Made by a program: the position numbers and the translations under genes
Shown here: positions 1 to 5,727 of the stretch, piece by piece
How positions within the stretch are numbered: the first letter of the stretch is position 1
Layout: every line of letters starts with the position of its first letter
Notes under the pieces: model-generated
Told to the model about the DNA's origin: nothing
The model's input: the letters and a program-made list of their open reading frames with translations, nothing else
The model's database searches: none
NCBI GenBank assembly: GCA_028687395.1
Contig: JAQUAE010000133.1
Coordinates: forward strand, 1-5,954
DNA: 5,954 nt
From: Anaerolineales bacterium
Lineage (GTDB): Bacteria; Chloroflexota; Anaerolineae; Anaerolineales; UBA4823
Direction of reading: 5' to 3'

Positions 1-548
1 CCTTGCTTTCCTTCTTTGGTGCTGGCGAAGATGCGCTTGACGCCCTGGCGACCCTTGATCAGCTCCGGCACGAGGGGCACCTTGCCTTTCATCATCATCA
101 GCACGCCGCTGTCCATGTCGGCCAGCAAGTGGCGCGTCCACAGCTTGTAGGCCACCAGCATGCTGGCTTCGTGCATGCGACCCATCTTCTCCACCACAGC
201 GAGGAAGATCTTGTGGAACTTGATAGCGTCCGCTTCGGCGATCTGCGCCCCGCTGGCGAGGGCCATGGCGCGCAAGGCGTCCATCACCCGGGCAATGTCG
301 ATCTCGTTGGGGCAGCGCGTCCCGCAGGTCTCGCAGGAGGCGCACAACCAGATGTCGTGGCTGGTGAGCAGCAGCTCCTTCTCGCCAAACTGCGCCAGGC
401 GCAGGACGCGATCCGGCCCGTAGGTCATCTCGGAGGCCACCGGGCAGCCGGCGGTGCACTTGTGGCAGTGGTAGCAGAGCTGGATGGTTTGCCCGCTCAG
501 GCGGTTCAGCTCTTCCAGGAAGGTCGTTTCGTTAAGCGCTGTTTGCAT
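1..548 (-). CDS. hdrC: HdrC-like iron-sulfur subunit (second copy, 3' end outside window)
   Basis: A minus-strand reading frame opens at the ATG at 548-546 and stays open to the window edge, giving 182 codons without a stop. Two [4Fe-4S] motifs are complete: C25/C28/C31/C35 (CYHCHKCTAGCP) and C69/C72/C75/C79 (CASCETCGTRCP). The part after residue 120 (KMGRMHEA, then MMMKGKVPLVPELIKG) matches the usual HdrC C-terminal half, so the protein is nearly complete at about 185-195 residues. HdrC is a soluble subunit that wires HdrA to the HdrB active site. A GAGGA stretch (560-564) lies 11 nt before the ATG; an in-frame GTG six codons upstream has no ribosome binding site and is less likely. It follows hdrA after 58 nt, the largest gap in the cluster. 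It is longer than and distinct from the hdrC at 4748-5152, so it is a paralogue with its own partner, possibly an HdrB encoded beyond base 1. Family assignment is secure; partner is inferred. Confidence 0.93.
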   Translation of the reverse strand, partial: MQTALNETTFLEELNRLSGQTIQLCYHCHKCTAGCPVASEMTYGPDRVLRLAQFGEKELLLTSHDIWLCASCETCGTRCPNEIDIARVMDALRAMALASGAQIAEADAIKFHKIFLAVVEKMGRMHEASMLVAYKLWTRHLLADMDSGVLMMMKGKVPLVPELIKGRQGVKRIFASTKEGKQ

Positions 549-606
549 ACTTGGTTTGTTCCTCACTGCACGACCGGCCTGTGAATCTTCTGGCTCCCTA
601 CGTTGC

Positions 607-2388
607 TCATAGCACCTCGTCCACCATGGCCAGGATCTGTTCCGGGCGCCAGTTGTGCACCTGGCTGGCTTTGTTCGGGCAGGCGACCACACACGCCCCG
701 CAGCTCTGGCACAGGGCCGCGTTGACCGTGGCGATGTTCCACACCGGGTGGATGGTGCGCGCCCCGTAGGGGCACACTTTCACGCATGCTCCGCACGCGG
801 CGCACAGCTCGGCGATCACCGTGGCCACCAGCGGCGAGGCGGTCATCTCGTCGTGGGAGAAGAGCTGCAGCACCTTGGCCGCCGCCCCGCTGGCTTGCGC
901 GGCGCTCTCAGGGATGTCCTTCGGACCCTGCCCCGCCCCGGCCAGGAATATCCCCGCGGTCAGGGTTTCCACCGGGCGCAGCTTGGGATGGGCTTCGTTG
1001 TAGAACCCGTTGGCGTCGGTGCTGATGTGCAGGCGCTGTCCCAGCTCGACGGCGCTGGAGTCGGGCGCCATGGGCGTCGCCAGCACCACCAGGTCGGCGG
1101 CGATCTCCACCGCCCGGTCGCCGAGCGTGTCCGAACCCCACACGATGACCTTGGAGCCCGGCCGGCTGGTTTCATTGAACACCTTGCTCACCTTGCCGCG
1201 CAGGTAGATCACCTGCGAATCGGTCATCGCCCGCTGGACGTACTCGTCGTAGCCCTTCCCTGCCGAGCGGATGTCGATGTAGAAGACGTAAGCCTGCCCG
1301 GTGGGGACGCACTCCTTGTAGAGCATGGCCTGTTTGGCGACGACCATGCAGCACACTTTGGAACAATAAGGCACGCCCTTTTCCGGGTCGCGCGAGCCGG
1401 CGCACTGCACGAAGACGATTTCTTGGGGGATGGCGCCATCCGACGGGCGGTGGATGCCCTCCTTGGAGGCCAGTATCGTCTCGAAGGCCAGCCCGTCGAT
1501 CACGTCCGGGAGCTCGCCGCTGCCATACTCGGGCAGCCGCTCCAGCGGGTAGGGTTGCCAGCCGGTAGCCACGATAATGGCGCCCACCTCGAAGTGGAAC
1601 TCGTGCTCATCGCTGACGTCGCCCTCAGCCCTGGCTGCTTCGGCTGGCTCCGTTTCGGGAGCCTCCTGTGCAGGCGGCGCCTCTTTGCTTATCACCGCCG
1701 CCTGGAAATTACCCACGTATCCCGACAACGAGACGACCTCCGCCCGGGTGAGGGTCAGGATGTTCGGGTGGCTCAACACGCGGGCGATCTTCTTCTTCAA
1801 CATGTCCGGCGCGGCGGAGAAGTTCAGGTAGGTGCCCGAAAGGCGGGACATCTTGCCGCCCAGCCGTTCGTTCTTCTCCACCAGGATGACCGGGTAGCCG
1901 GCGTCGGCCACGTCCAGCGCCGCCTGCATGCCGGCAATCCCGCCTCCAATGACCAACGTGCGCCGCGTCAGCGGCAGTACCAGGGATTCAAGCGCTTCGT
2001 TCCCCTTCACCTTCTCGGCGATGGAGCGGGCAATCTCGATCGCCTTGCGCGTGGCTTCTTCCTTTTCCTGCTGGTGCACCCAGGAGACTTGCTCGCGGAT
2101 GTTGGCGCTCTCGCAGCGGTAGGGGTTCAGCCCTTCGGCGGCAACGGTCTTGCGGAAGGTGGTCTCGTGCATGGCTGGCGAACAGGCCGCCACCACCACG
2201 CCGTCCAGCTCGTACTTGGCGATGCTCTCCCGGATGAGCTGCTGACCCGGGTCGGAGCACATGTACTTGTAATCGGTGGCGAAGACCACGTCCTCGCGCT
2301 GCTTCACGCCCTCGACCACCGCCTGGACGTCCACCACGCCAGCGATATTATGACCGCAGTGACAGACAAAAACACCGATTCGTGGCAT
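607..2388 (-). CDS. hdrA: HdrA-like FAD/iron-sulfur protein lacking the internal ferredoxin module
   Basis: This is a 593-residue HdrA-family flavoprotein, the electron-splitting type of subunit in heterodisulfide reductase complexes. Residues 1-135 are the HdrA N-terminal domain (GVFVCHCGHNIAGVVDV, MCSDPGQ, AACSPAMHE). The FAD-binding thioredoxin-reductase-like core starts at 145 (LVIGGGIAGMQAALDVA). C329/C342/C346/C347 have the +13/+4/+1 spacing of the core [4Fe-4S] site known in methanogen HdrA. The C-terminus is a two-cluster ferredoxin: C529/C532/C535/C539 and C560/C563/C566/C570. The usual inserted ferredoxin within the core is absent; residues 234-262 are instead an acidic Pro/Ala/Glu-rich linker. 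The Cys pair of the FAD-side loop (DCSxC in the sister HdrA) is also missing; the loop reads GTYLNFSAAPDM. The ATG at 2388 has AAAGGG 8 nt upstream (2397-2402) and follows the previous hdrA by 30 nt. The stop (TGA, 609-607) overlaps an ATG. Whether its FAD bifurcates cannot be read from sequence. Confidence 0.95.
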   Translation of the reverse strand: MPRIGVFVCHCGHNIAGVVDVQAVVEGVKQREDVVFATDYKYMCSDPGQQLIRESIAKYELDGVVVAACSPAMHETTFRKTVAAEGLNPYRCESANIREQVSWVHQQEKEEATRKAIEIARSIAEKVKGNEALESLVLPLTRRTLVIGGGIAGMQAALDVADAGYPVILVEKNERLGGKMSRLSGTYLNFSAAPDMLKKKIARVLSHPNILTLTRAEVVSLSGYVGNFQAAVISKEAPPAQEAPETEPAEAARAEGDVSDEHEFHFEVGAIIVATGWQPYPLERLPEYGSGELPDVIDGLAFETILASKEGIHRPSDGAIPQEIVFVQCAGSRDPEKGVPYCSKVCCMVVAKQAMLYKECVPTGQAYVFYIDIRSAGKGYDEYVQRAMTDSQVIYLRGKVSKVFNETSRPGSKVIVWGSDTLGDRAVEIAADLVVLATPMAPDSSAVELGQRLHISTDANGFYNEAHPKLRPVETLTAGIFLAGAGQGPKDIPESAAQASGAAAKVLQLFSHDEMTASPLVATVIAELCAACGACVKVCPYGARTIHPVWNIATVNAALCQSCGACVVACPNKASQVHNWRPEQILAMVDEVL

Positions 2389-2418
2389 GCTGAATACCCT
2401 TTGTGAGGTACCGCCTGA

Positions 2419-3822
2419 TTAATCTCCGGGAACTGCGGCCAGCTCTGCCTGGGGGGTGCGGTTTTTTTGCGCCTGGAAAAGCATCAGCACCTTGGCGGCC
2501 GCGCCGCTGGCCTGGGCCACCGTTTCGGGGATGTCCTTCGGCCCGAGGGCGGCGCCGGCCAGGAAGACGCCTGCGGCGCGGCTGTTCAGCGGGTCGAGTT
2601 CCTCGTTATCCGCGGTGTAGAAATCGTTCTCGTCCGGCGCCAGGCCGAACATCTCGGCCACCTGGCGGTTGCCGGCGCGCGGCACGATGGCGGTGGCCAG
2701 CACCACCAGGTCGGCGGCGATCTCCACCGTGCGGTTGCTCAATGTGTCGGCGCCTTTGACGATCAGCTTGTCCTCCTGGCGGAAGATCTTGCTCACCTTC
2801 CCGCGCAGGTAGACCACGCCGTCCTCTTCCTGGGCGCGGTTGACGAATTCCTCGTAGCCCTTACCGCCGGCGCGCACGTCGATGTAGAAAACGTAGGCCT
2901 GCCCCTGAGGGACGCGGTGCTTGTACAGGATGGCCTGCTTGGCGGTGTACAGGCAGCAGATTTTAGAACAATAGGGCACGCCGCGCTCGGGGTCGCGCGA
3001 GCCGCTGCACTGCACGAAGACCACTTCCAGAGGGGTCTTGCCGTCCGAGGGGCGCAGCACCTTGCCGGCGGTCGGCCCGCTGGCGGCGAGCAGGCGTTCG
3101 AAGGCCAGCCCGTCGATCACGTCCGGCAAGCGACCGGCGCCGTATTCCGGCAGGCGCGCCATGGGGAACAGGTCGTAACCGGTGGCCAGGATGACTGCCC
3201 CTACCTCTTCCTCGATGATCTCGTCCTGCGCTTCCCAGTCGATGCTCTCCGTCGGGCAGAACTTGGCGCACGCGCCACACTTGGGTTGGGCAGGGTTGCC
3301 TTTCTTATCTACCGCGGGGACGCGGCCGGCTTCGATGTCCCATTTGCTTTGCAGGTAGCGGCAATTCTCGGCGTCGATCACCGGCTTGTTGGGCACCGCC
3401 TGCGGGGAGAGGGTGTAGATGACCTTGCGCGTCCCAATGCCGCGCTCGAAGAGGGATTCCACCTTGAAGGGGCATTTCTCCTGGCACACGCCGCAGCCGG
3501 TGCACAAGTCCCAGTTGACGTAGGTCGCTTGCCGGCGGATGCGCACCCGGAAGTTGCCGCTGCGCTCGTCATGGCTGACCGCTTCTACCTGGCTGTAGGT
3601 GTACAGGCGGATGTTATCGTGGTGACCGACCTCCACGGTGCGCGGCGTCATGATGCATTGGGAGCAATCCAATGTGGGGAAGGTCTCGGAGAGCTGGGCC
3701 ATGTGCCCGCCGATGGACGGCTCCTGCTCCACCAGCACGACTTCGAAGCCGCTGTTGGCGATGTCCAGCGCGGCCTGGATGCCAGCGATGCCTCCACCAA
3801 TGACGAGCGCACGTCCGATCAT
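2419..3822 (-). CDS. hdrA: Compact HdrA-like flavoprotein with internal ferredoxin module
   Basis: A 467-residue HdrA-family protein that begins directly with its FAD-binding fold (RALVIGGGIAGIQAALDIA) and so lacks the roughly 135-residue N-terminal domain. The loop SETFPTLDCSQCIMTPR (C53, C56) is the typical HdrA form. The inserted ferredoxin is intact: C107/C110/C113/C117, then C154/C182/C185/C189. The core cluster site is C272/C285/C289/C290. The protein ends shortly after the core (QASGAAAKVLMLFQ), with no C-terminal ferredoxin. It should accept or donate one-electron equivalents, plausibly with ferredoxin, inside the Hdr complex in the cytoplasm. The ATG at 3822 is chosen over an in-frame TTG at 3831 because the TTG would lie only 3 nt from the sole GAGG (3835-3838); from that GAGG the ATG is 12 nt away, which is long. 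It lies 27 nt after hdrB and 30 nt before the other hdrA. The core is strikingly similar to the neighbouring HdrA (for example 19 of 23 residues identical over P220-E242 here). QmoA-like proteins are an alternative label. Confidence 0.94.
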   Translation of the reverse strand: MIGRALVIGGGIAGIQAALDIANSGFEVVLVEQEPSIGGHMAQLSETFPTLDCSQCIMTPRTVEVGHHDNIRLYTYSQVEAVSHDERSGNFRVRIRRQATYVNWDLCTGCGVCQEKCPFKVESLFERGIGTRKVIYTLSPQAVPNKPVIDAENCRYLQSKWDIEAGRVPAVDKKGNPAQPKCGACAKFCPTESIDWEAQDEIIEEEVGAVILATGYDLFPMARLPEYGAGRLPDVIDGLAFERLLAASGPTAGKVLRPSDGKTPLEVVFVQCSGSRDPERGVPYCSKICCLYTAKQAILYKHRVPQGQAYVFYIDVRAGGKGYEEFVNRAQEEDGVVYLRGKVSKIFRQEDKLIVKGADTLSNRTVEIAADLVVLATAIVPRAGNRQVAEMFGLAPDENDFYTADNEELDPLNSRAAGVFLAGAALGPKDIPETVAQASGAAAKVLMLFQAQKNRTPQAELAAVPGD

Positions 3823-3849
3823 AGCTTCCAATCGCCTCTCATGGGATGT

Positions 3850-4731
3850 CTAGGCTGGGGAGGCGCTGGCTGGCGCCGCCTGGGATGAGAATAAGGGCAG
3901 CGGGTCGACGTAGTGGCCGTCCATCCCCCAGGCCTCCTGCTCCAGACCCAAAGCCACTGCCAGCAACTGGGTGAAGTACAACACCGGGATGCCCTTGCCA
4001 GCCGGGTGCGCCTCGGCGCGCTGAGGGTAATCCAGGTTGAACTGGCACAGCGGGCAGGCGGTGACCAGCGCCTGGGCGCCATGGCGTCCCGCCGAGGCCA
4101 GGATGTCACCCGCCAGCTTCTCGGGCAGGTCGGGTTTGCTCACCGCCAGGTACGAGCCGCAGCATTCGCTCTGGTAGGGGAAGGAAATCACCTCGCACCC
4201 CGCGGCGGCCAGGCAATCGTGCAGGATGGTGGGCTCATCCGGGTCGTCCAGACCGATCTCGGTTGGTGGGCGGAGCAGCAGGCAGCCGTAGTAGGGGGCG
4301 ACCTTCAAGCCGGTCAACGGGCGCTTCACCTGCTGGGAGAGGCCCTCCCAGGTCAGCTCATCGCGCAGCAGCTCGAGGAAATGGCTCACCCGCGTCGCGC
4401 CCAGGTAAGGCTCCTCGGTGAACCAGTTGATGCGCTCGAGAACTTCCGGCTGGTGGCTGAGGAAATTCTGCGTCCGCCGCAAGACGTGGAAGCAGATGGC
4501 GCACAGGGTGGTGACGTGCTCGCCTGCCTGCTGCGCCTGGGCCAGCACGCGGGTCGGGGCGATCAGCGCCATGCTGTTATCGATGGATAAGGGAAATGTC
4601 GCCCCGCAACATTGCCATTCAGGTAACTCTTCGAGGGTCATCCCCAAAGCCTGGGCGACGGCTCTTCCGGAGCGGTCATACCCGGAAGCCTTGGTGGAAA
4701 GCGTGCACCCGGGGAAATAGGCAACAGCCAT
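3850..4731 (-). CDS. hdrB: HdrB-like catalytic subunit with two CCG domains
   Basis: A 293-residue protein, the usual HdrB length. Two CCG domains are visible. The first uses C9, C41-C42 and C77/C80 (FPGC, QCCG, CAIC). The second uses C150, C190-C191 and C226/C229 (YYGC, ECCG, CPLC). In methanogen HdrB these ten cysteines hold two non-cubane [4Fe-4S] clusters where CoM-S-S-CoB is cleaved. All ten are present, so this should be an active reductase-type subunit, though its substrate in a bacterium is unknown; a disulfide, another thiol-linked acceptor or a partner enzyme are all possible. The tail LGLEQEAWGMDGHYVDPLPL is typical of the family, followed by a short Ala/Ser/Pro extension. There is no signal peptide or membrane segment. 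The ATG at 4731 has a strong GGGAGG (4740-4745) at 8 nt spacing, inside the 16-nt gap after hdrC, so the pair is probably cotranslated. Related CCG proteins (TfrB, SdhE, LutA, GlpC) are alternatives, but the hdrC and hdrA neighbours favour HdrB. Confidence 0.95.
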   Translation of the reverse strand: MAVAYFPGCTLSTKASGYDRSGRAVAQALGMTLEELPEWQCCGATFPLSIDNSMALIAPTRVLAQAQQAGEHVTTLCAICFHVLRRTQNFLSHQPEVLERINWFTEEPYLGATRVSHFLELLRDELTWEGLSQQVKRPLTGLKVAPYYGCLLLRPPTEIGLDDPDEPTILHDCLAAAGCEVISFPYQSECCGSYLAVSKPDLPEKLAGDILASAGRHGAQALVTACPLCQFNLDYPQRAEAHPAGKGIPVLYFTQLLAVALGLEQEAWGMDGHYVDPLPLFSSQAAPASASPA

Positions 4732-4747
4732 GCGCTTGCCCTCCCTA

Positions 4748-5152
4748 TCAGGATGAGTACTTGCGGAAGCTGCCGATCAGCGCCAGTTGCGGCACCTCAG
4801 CGACCATCTCGGCAGGTATTTGAGTGGCTTCGATTTGGTTGCCGGAGAGTTGCATGCGTATCAGGCGCATGGCTTCCATGACGCGGGGCAGGTCGATTCC
4901 CTTGGGGCAGCGCGAGACGCAGGTCAGGCAGGCCGCGCAGGTCCAGATGGTCTGCGAATCCAGCACGTCCACGATACCCAGTTGCGCCAGGCGAATCACC
5001 TGGTTGGGCAGGATATCCATGCTGAAGGCAACCGGGCAACCTGCGCTGCATTTTCCACACTGGTTGCAGGCCAGCAAACTTTGCCCGCTGGTCTTCTCGA
5101 TCTCCTGAACAAAATCGCCTCGCACGGAGGCCGCCGAGATTTTAGTTCTCAT
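4748..5152 (-). CDS. hdrC: Short HdrC-like iron-sulfur subunit, first gene of the hdr operon
   Basis: A 134-residue ferredoxin-like protein with two full [4Fe-4S] motifs: C29/C32/C35/C39 (CNQCGKCSAGCP) and C72/C75/C78/C82 (CAACLTCVSRCP). The segment PNQVIRLAQLG between them is typical of HdrC. Its role is to pass electrons from HdrA to HdrB, which is encoded immediately downstream after 16 nt. It is about 50-60 residues shorter than classic HdrC because the helical C-terminal part seen in the other copy (1-548) is absent; the end (IGSFRKYSS) precedes a clean stop and the hdrB ribosome binding site, so this looks like a naturally short form rather than a broken gene. The ATG at 5152 has GGGGAAGG (5162-5169) 9 nt upstream. 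It is the promoter-proximal gene, behind a 575-nt non-coding stretch with tandem repeats. No membrane anchor is visible, so it is not a QmoC-like HdrC-HdrE fusion. Confidence 0.93.
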   Translation of the reverse strand: MRTKISAASVRGDFVQEIEKTSGQSLLACNQCGKCSAGCPVAFSMDILPNQVIRLAQLGIVDVLDSQTIWTCAACLTCVSRCPKGIDLPRVMEAMRLIRMQLSGNQIEATQIPAEMVAEVPQLALIGSFRKYSS

Positions 5153-5205
5153 ATTGGAATACCTTCCCCTGCCTTAAAACCCATAAAATTGGGCGCTCAA
5201 CACCT

Positions 5206-5233
5206 ATTATCCTAAAAAACAACCCCCTTTCCA
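5206..5233 (-). promoter_or_regulatory. Weak sigma-70-like promoter candidate for the hdr operon
   Basis: On the minus strand TGGAAA (5233-5228) and GATAAT (5211-5206) are separated by 16 nt, matching the -35 consensus at 4 of 6 and the -10 consensus at 5 of 6. A start a few bases beyond would leave a leader of roughly 45-50 nt before the hdrC ATG at 5152. The surrounding 5153-5285 stretch is clearly more AT-rich than the genes, as expected for a promoter. Several other AT-rich hexamers nearby (for example around 5238-5253) could serve instead. Confidence 0.3.
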
Positions 5234-5301
5234 CCTGCCATATATCCTATAACCCTACGGATAATTGTCATCCATTTGGTAAGTAAACCCTGCAGGGGGT
5301 G

Positions 5302-5361
5302 ATGATGGTGAGGCGAGGCCGGGGTAAATTTGTGTTGGGCGACAGTATGCCTGCTCTGATT
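5302..5361. repeat. Possible decayed repeat remnant beside copy 1
   Basis: GATGGTG followed directly by AGGCGAGGC (about 5303-5318) matches the repeat's GATGGTG...AGGCGAGGC if about 10 nt are deleted, and the stretch then leads into copy 1. It also contains GGCGACAGT (5338-5346), the reverse complement of the unit's ACTGTCGCC. The match is short and gapped, so this could be chance. Confidence 0.35.
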
Positions 5362-5458
5362 CCCGACAGTCGAACTGTCGGGCATCGTAAAGGAGATGGT
5401 GGCTGCACTCAGGCGAGGCAAACTGAAGGGACTGTCGCCATCTACACGCCCTCCACTC
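5362..5458. repeat. 97-bp tandem repeat, copy 1
   Basis: First full unit of a tandem array with an exact 97-nt period. It opens with a perfect palindrome: arms CCCGACAGT (5362-5370) and ACTGTCGGG (5374-5382) around a 3-nt loop CGA. The rest of the unit contains TAAAGGAGATGGTGGCTGC and, at 5431-5439, ACTGTCGCC, a near copy of the right arm. It differs from copy 2 at only two positions (5376 and 5418). The period is not a multiple of three, so the array is not protein repeats. No T run follows the hairpin on either strand, so it is not a typical terminator. Confidence 0.92.
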
Positions 5459-5555
5459 CCCGACAGTCGAACCGTCGGGCATCGTAAAGGAGATGGTGGC
5501 TGCACTCAGGCGAGACAAACTGAAGGGACTGTCGCCATCTACACGCCCTCCACTC
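5459..5555. repeat. 97-bp tandem repeat, copy 2
   Basis: Second full unit, 95 of 97 bases identical to copy 1. The palindrome arms are CCCGACAGT (5459-5467) and ACCGTCGGG (5471-5479). The single base change at 5473 gives a G-U wobble in a minus-strand RNA but an A-C mismatch in a plus-strand RNA. The other change is G to A at 5515. Confidence 0.92.
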
Positions 5556-5617
5556 CCTGACAGTCGAACTGTCGGGCATCGTAAAGGAGATGGTGGCTGA
5601 ACTCAGTCAAGACAAAC
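5556..5617. repeat. 97-bp tandem repeat, partial and diverged copy 3
   Basis: Only about the first 62 nt of the unit are recognisable, with scattered changes (5558, and several between 5600 and 5610). The palindrome is kept: arms CCTGACAGT (5556-5564) and ACTGTCGGG (5568-5576), with one T-G wobble on the plus strand. Similarity stops after GACAAAC, exactly where the sdhB terminator stem begins, so the array abuts that hairpin. Confidence 0.82.
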
Positions 5618-5645
5618 CGTCGCAGGATGTTTACCCTGCGACGGT
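5606..5645 (-). terminator. Putative intrinsic terminator of the sdhB transcript
   Basis: A perfect 11-bp inverted repeat: ACCGTCGCAGG at 5616-5626 and CCTGCGACGGT at 5635-5645, with an 8-nt loop. Read on the minus strand, the stem is followed at once by TTTGTCTTG, a moderate T-rich run; read on the plus strand no T run follows. The hairpin begins about 80 nt beyond the sdhB stop codon. This supports termination of minus-strand transcription between sdhB and the hdr operon. The T tract is imperfect, so efficiency is uncertain. Confidence 0.55.
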
Positions 5646-5727
5646 GAATGGTCTTGCCCGTATGCCTCGCGGGTGGGGATTGGGAGGTTCCCCAGGATGA
5701 TTATTTGGGTGACTCCTCCAGCCCGCT

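Larger units (their letters stand above)
5153..5727. other. Intergenic region between sdhB and hdr operon
   Basis: No credible protein gene is seen in this stretch. From the sdhB side it holds a terminator-like hairpin, the 97-bp repeat array, a 10-bp palindrome CCCTGCAGGG (5288-5297), an AT-rich promoter-like zone and the hdrC ribosome binding site. Between 5646 and 5727 only a small inverted repeat (TGGGGA 5674-5679, TCCCCA 5689-5694) is visible. Short open frames on both strands cross the repeats but change frame between copies, so they are not counted as genes. Confidence 0.8.

Noticed and set aside
655..2406. 583-codon open frame on the plus strand opposite the larger hdrA
   Set aside because: It is the antisense shadow of a GC-rich gene with clear HdrA motifs; its translation shows no recognisable domain and is biased toward His, Ala and Gly.
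3819..3842. Seven-codon frame (MRGDWKL) overlapping the compact hdrA start
   Set aside because: No ribosome binding site precedes it; the ATGA overlap is likely chance.
2467..3888. 473-codon open frame on the plus strand opposite the compact hdrA
   Set aside because: Antisense shadow of a well-supported HdrA gene; no family motif is visible.
3913..4590. 225-codon plus-strand frame opposite hdrB
   Set aside because: It lies antisense to all ten conserved HdrB cysteine codons region and has no motif of its own.
5299..5487. 62-codon plus-strand frame across the repeats
   Set aside because: Composed almost entirely of repeat sequence and flank, with no domain and no supporting context.
5212..5518. 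Overlapping minus-strand frames of 97 and 87 codons across the repeats
   Set aside because: They read the same repeated DNA in different frames because the 97-nt period is not divisible by three; no ribosome binding site or family resemblance.
5362..5576. Repeat palindromes considered as intrinsic terminators
   Set aside because: No T-rich run follows any of the three hairpins on either strand.
5302..5617. Repeat array considered as a CRISPR
   Set aside because: The whole 97-bp unit is repeated without variable spacers, and no cas gene is present.
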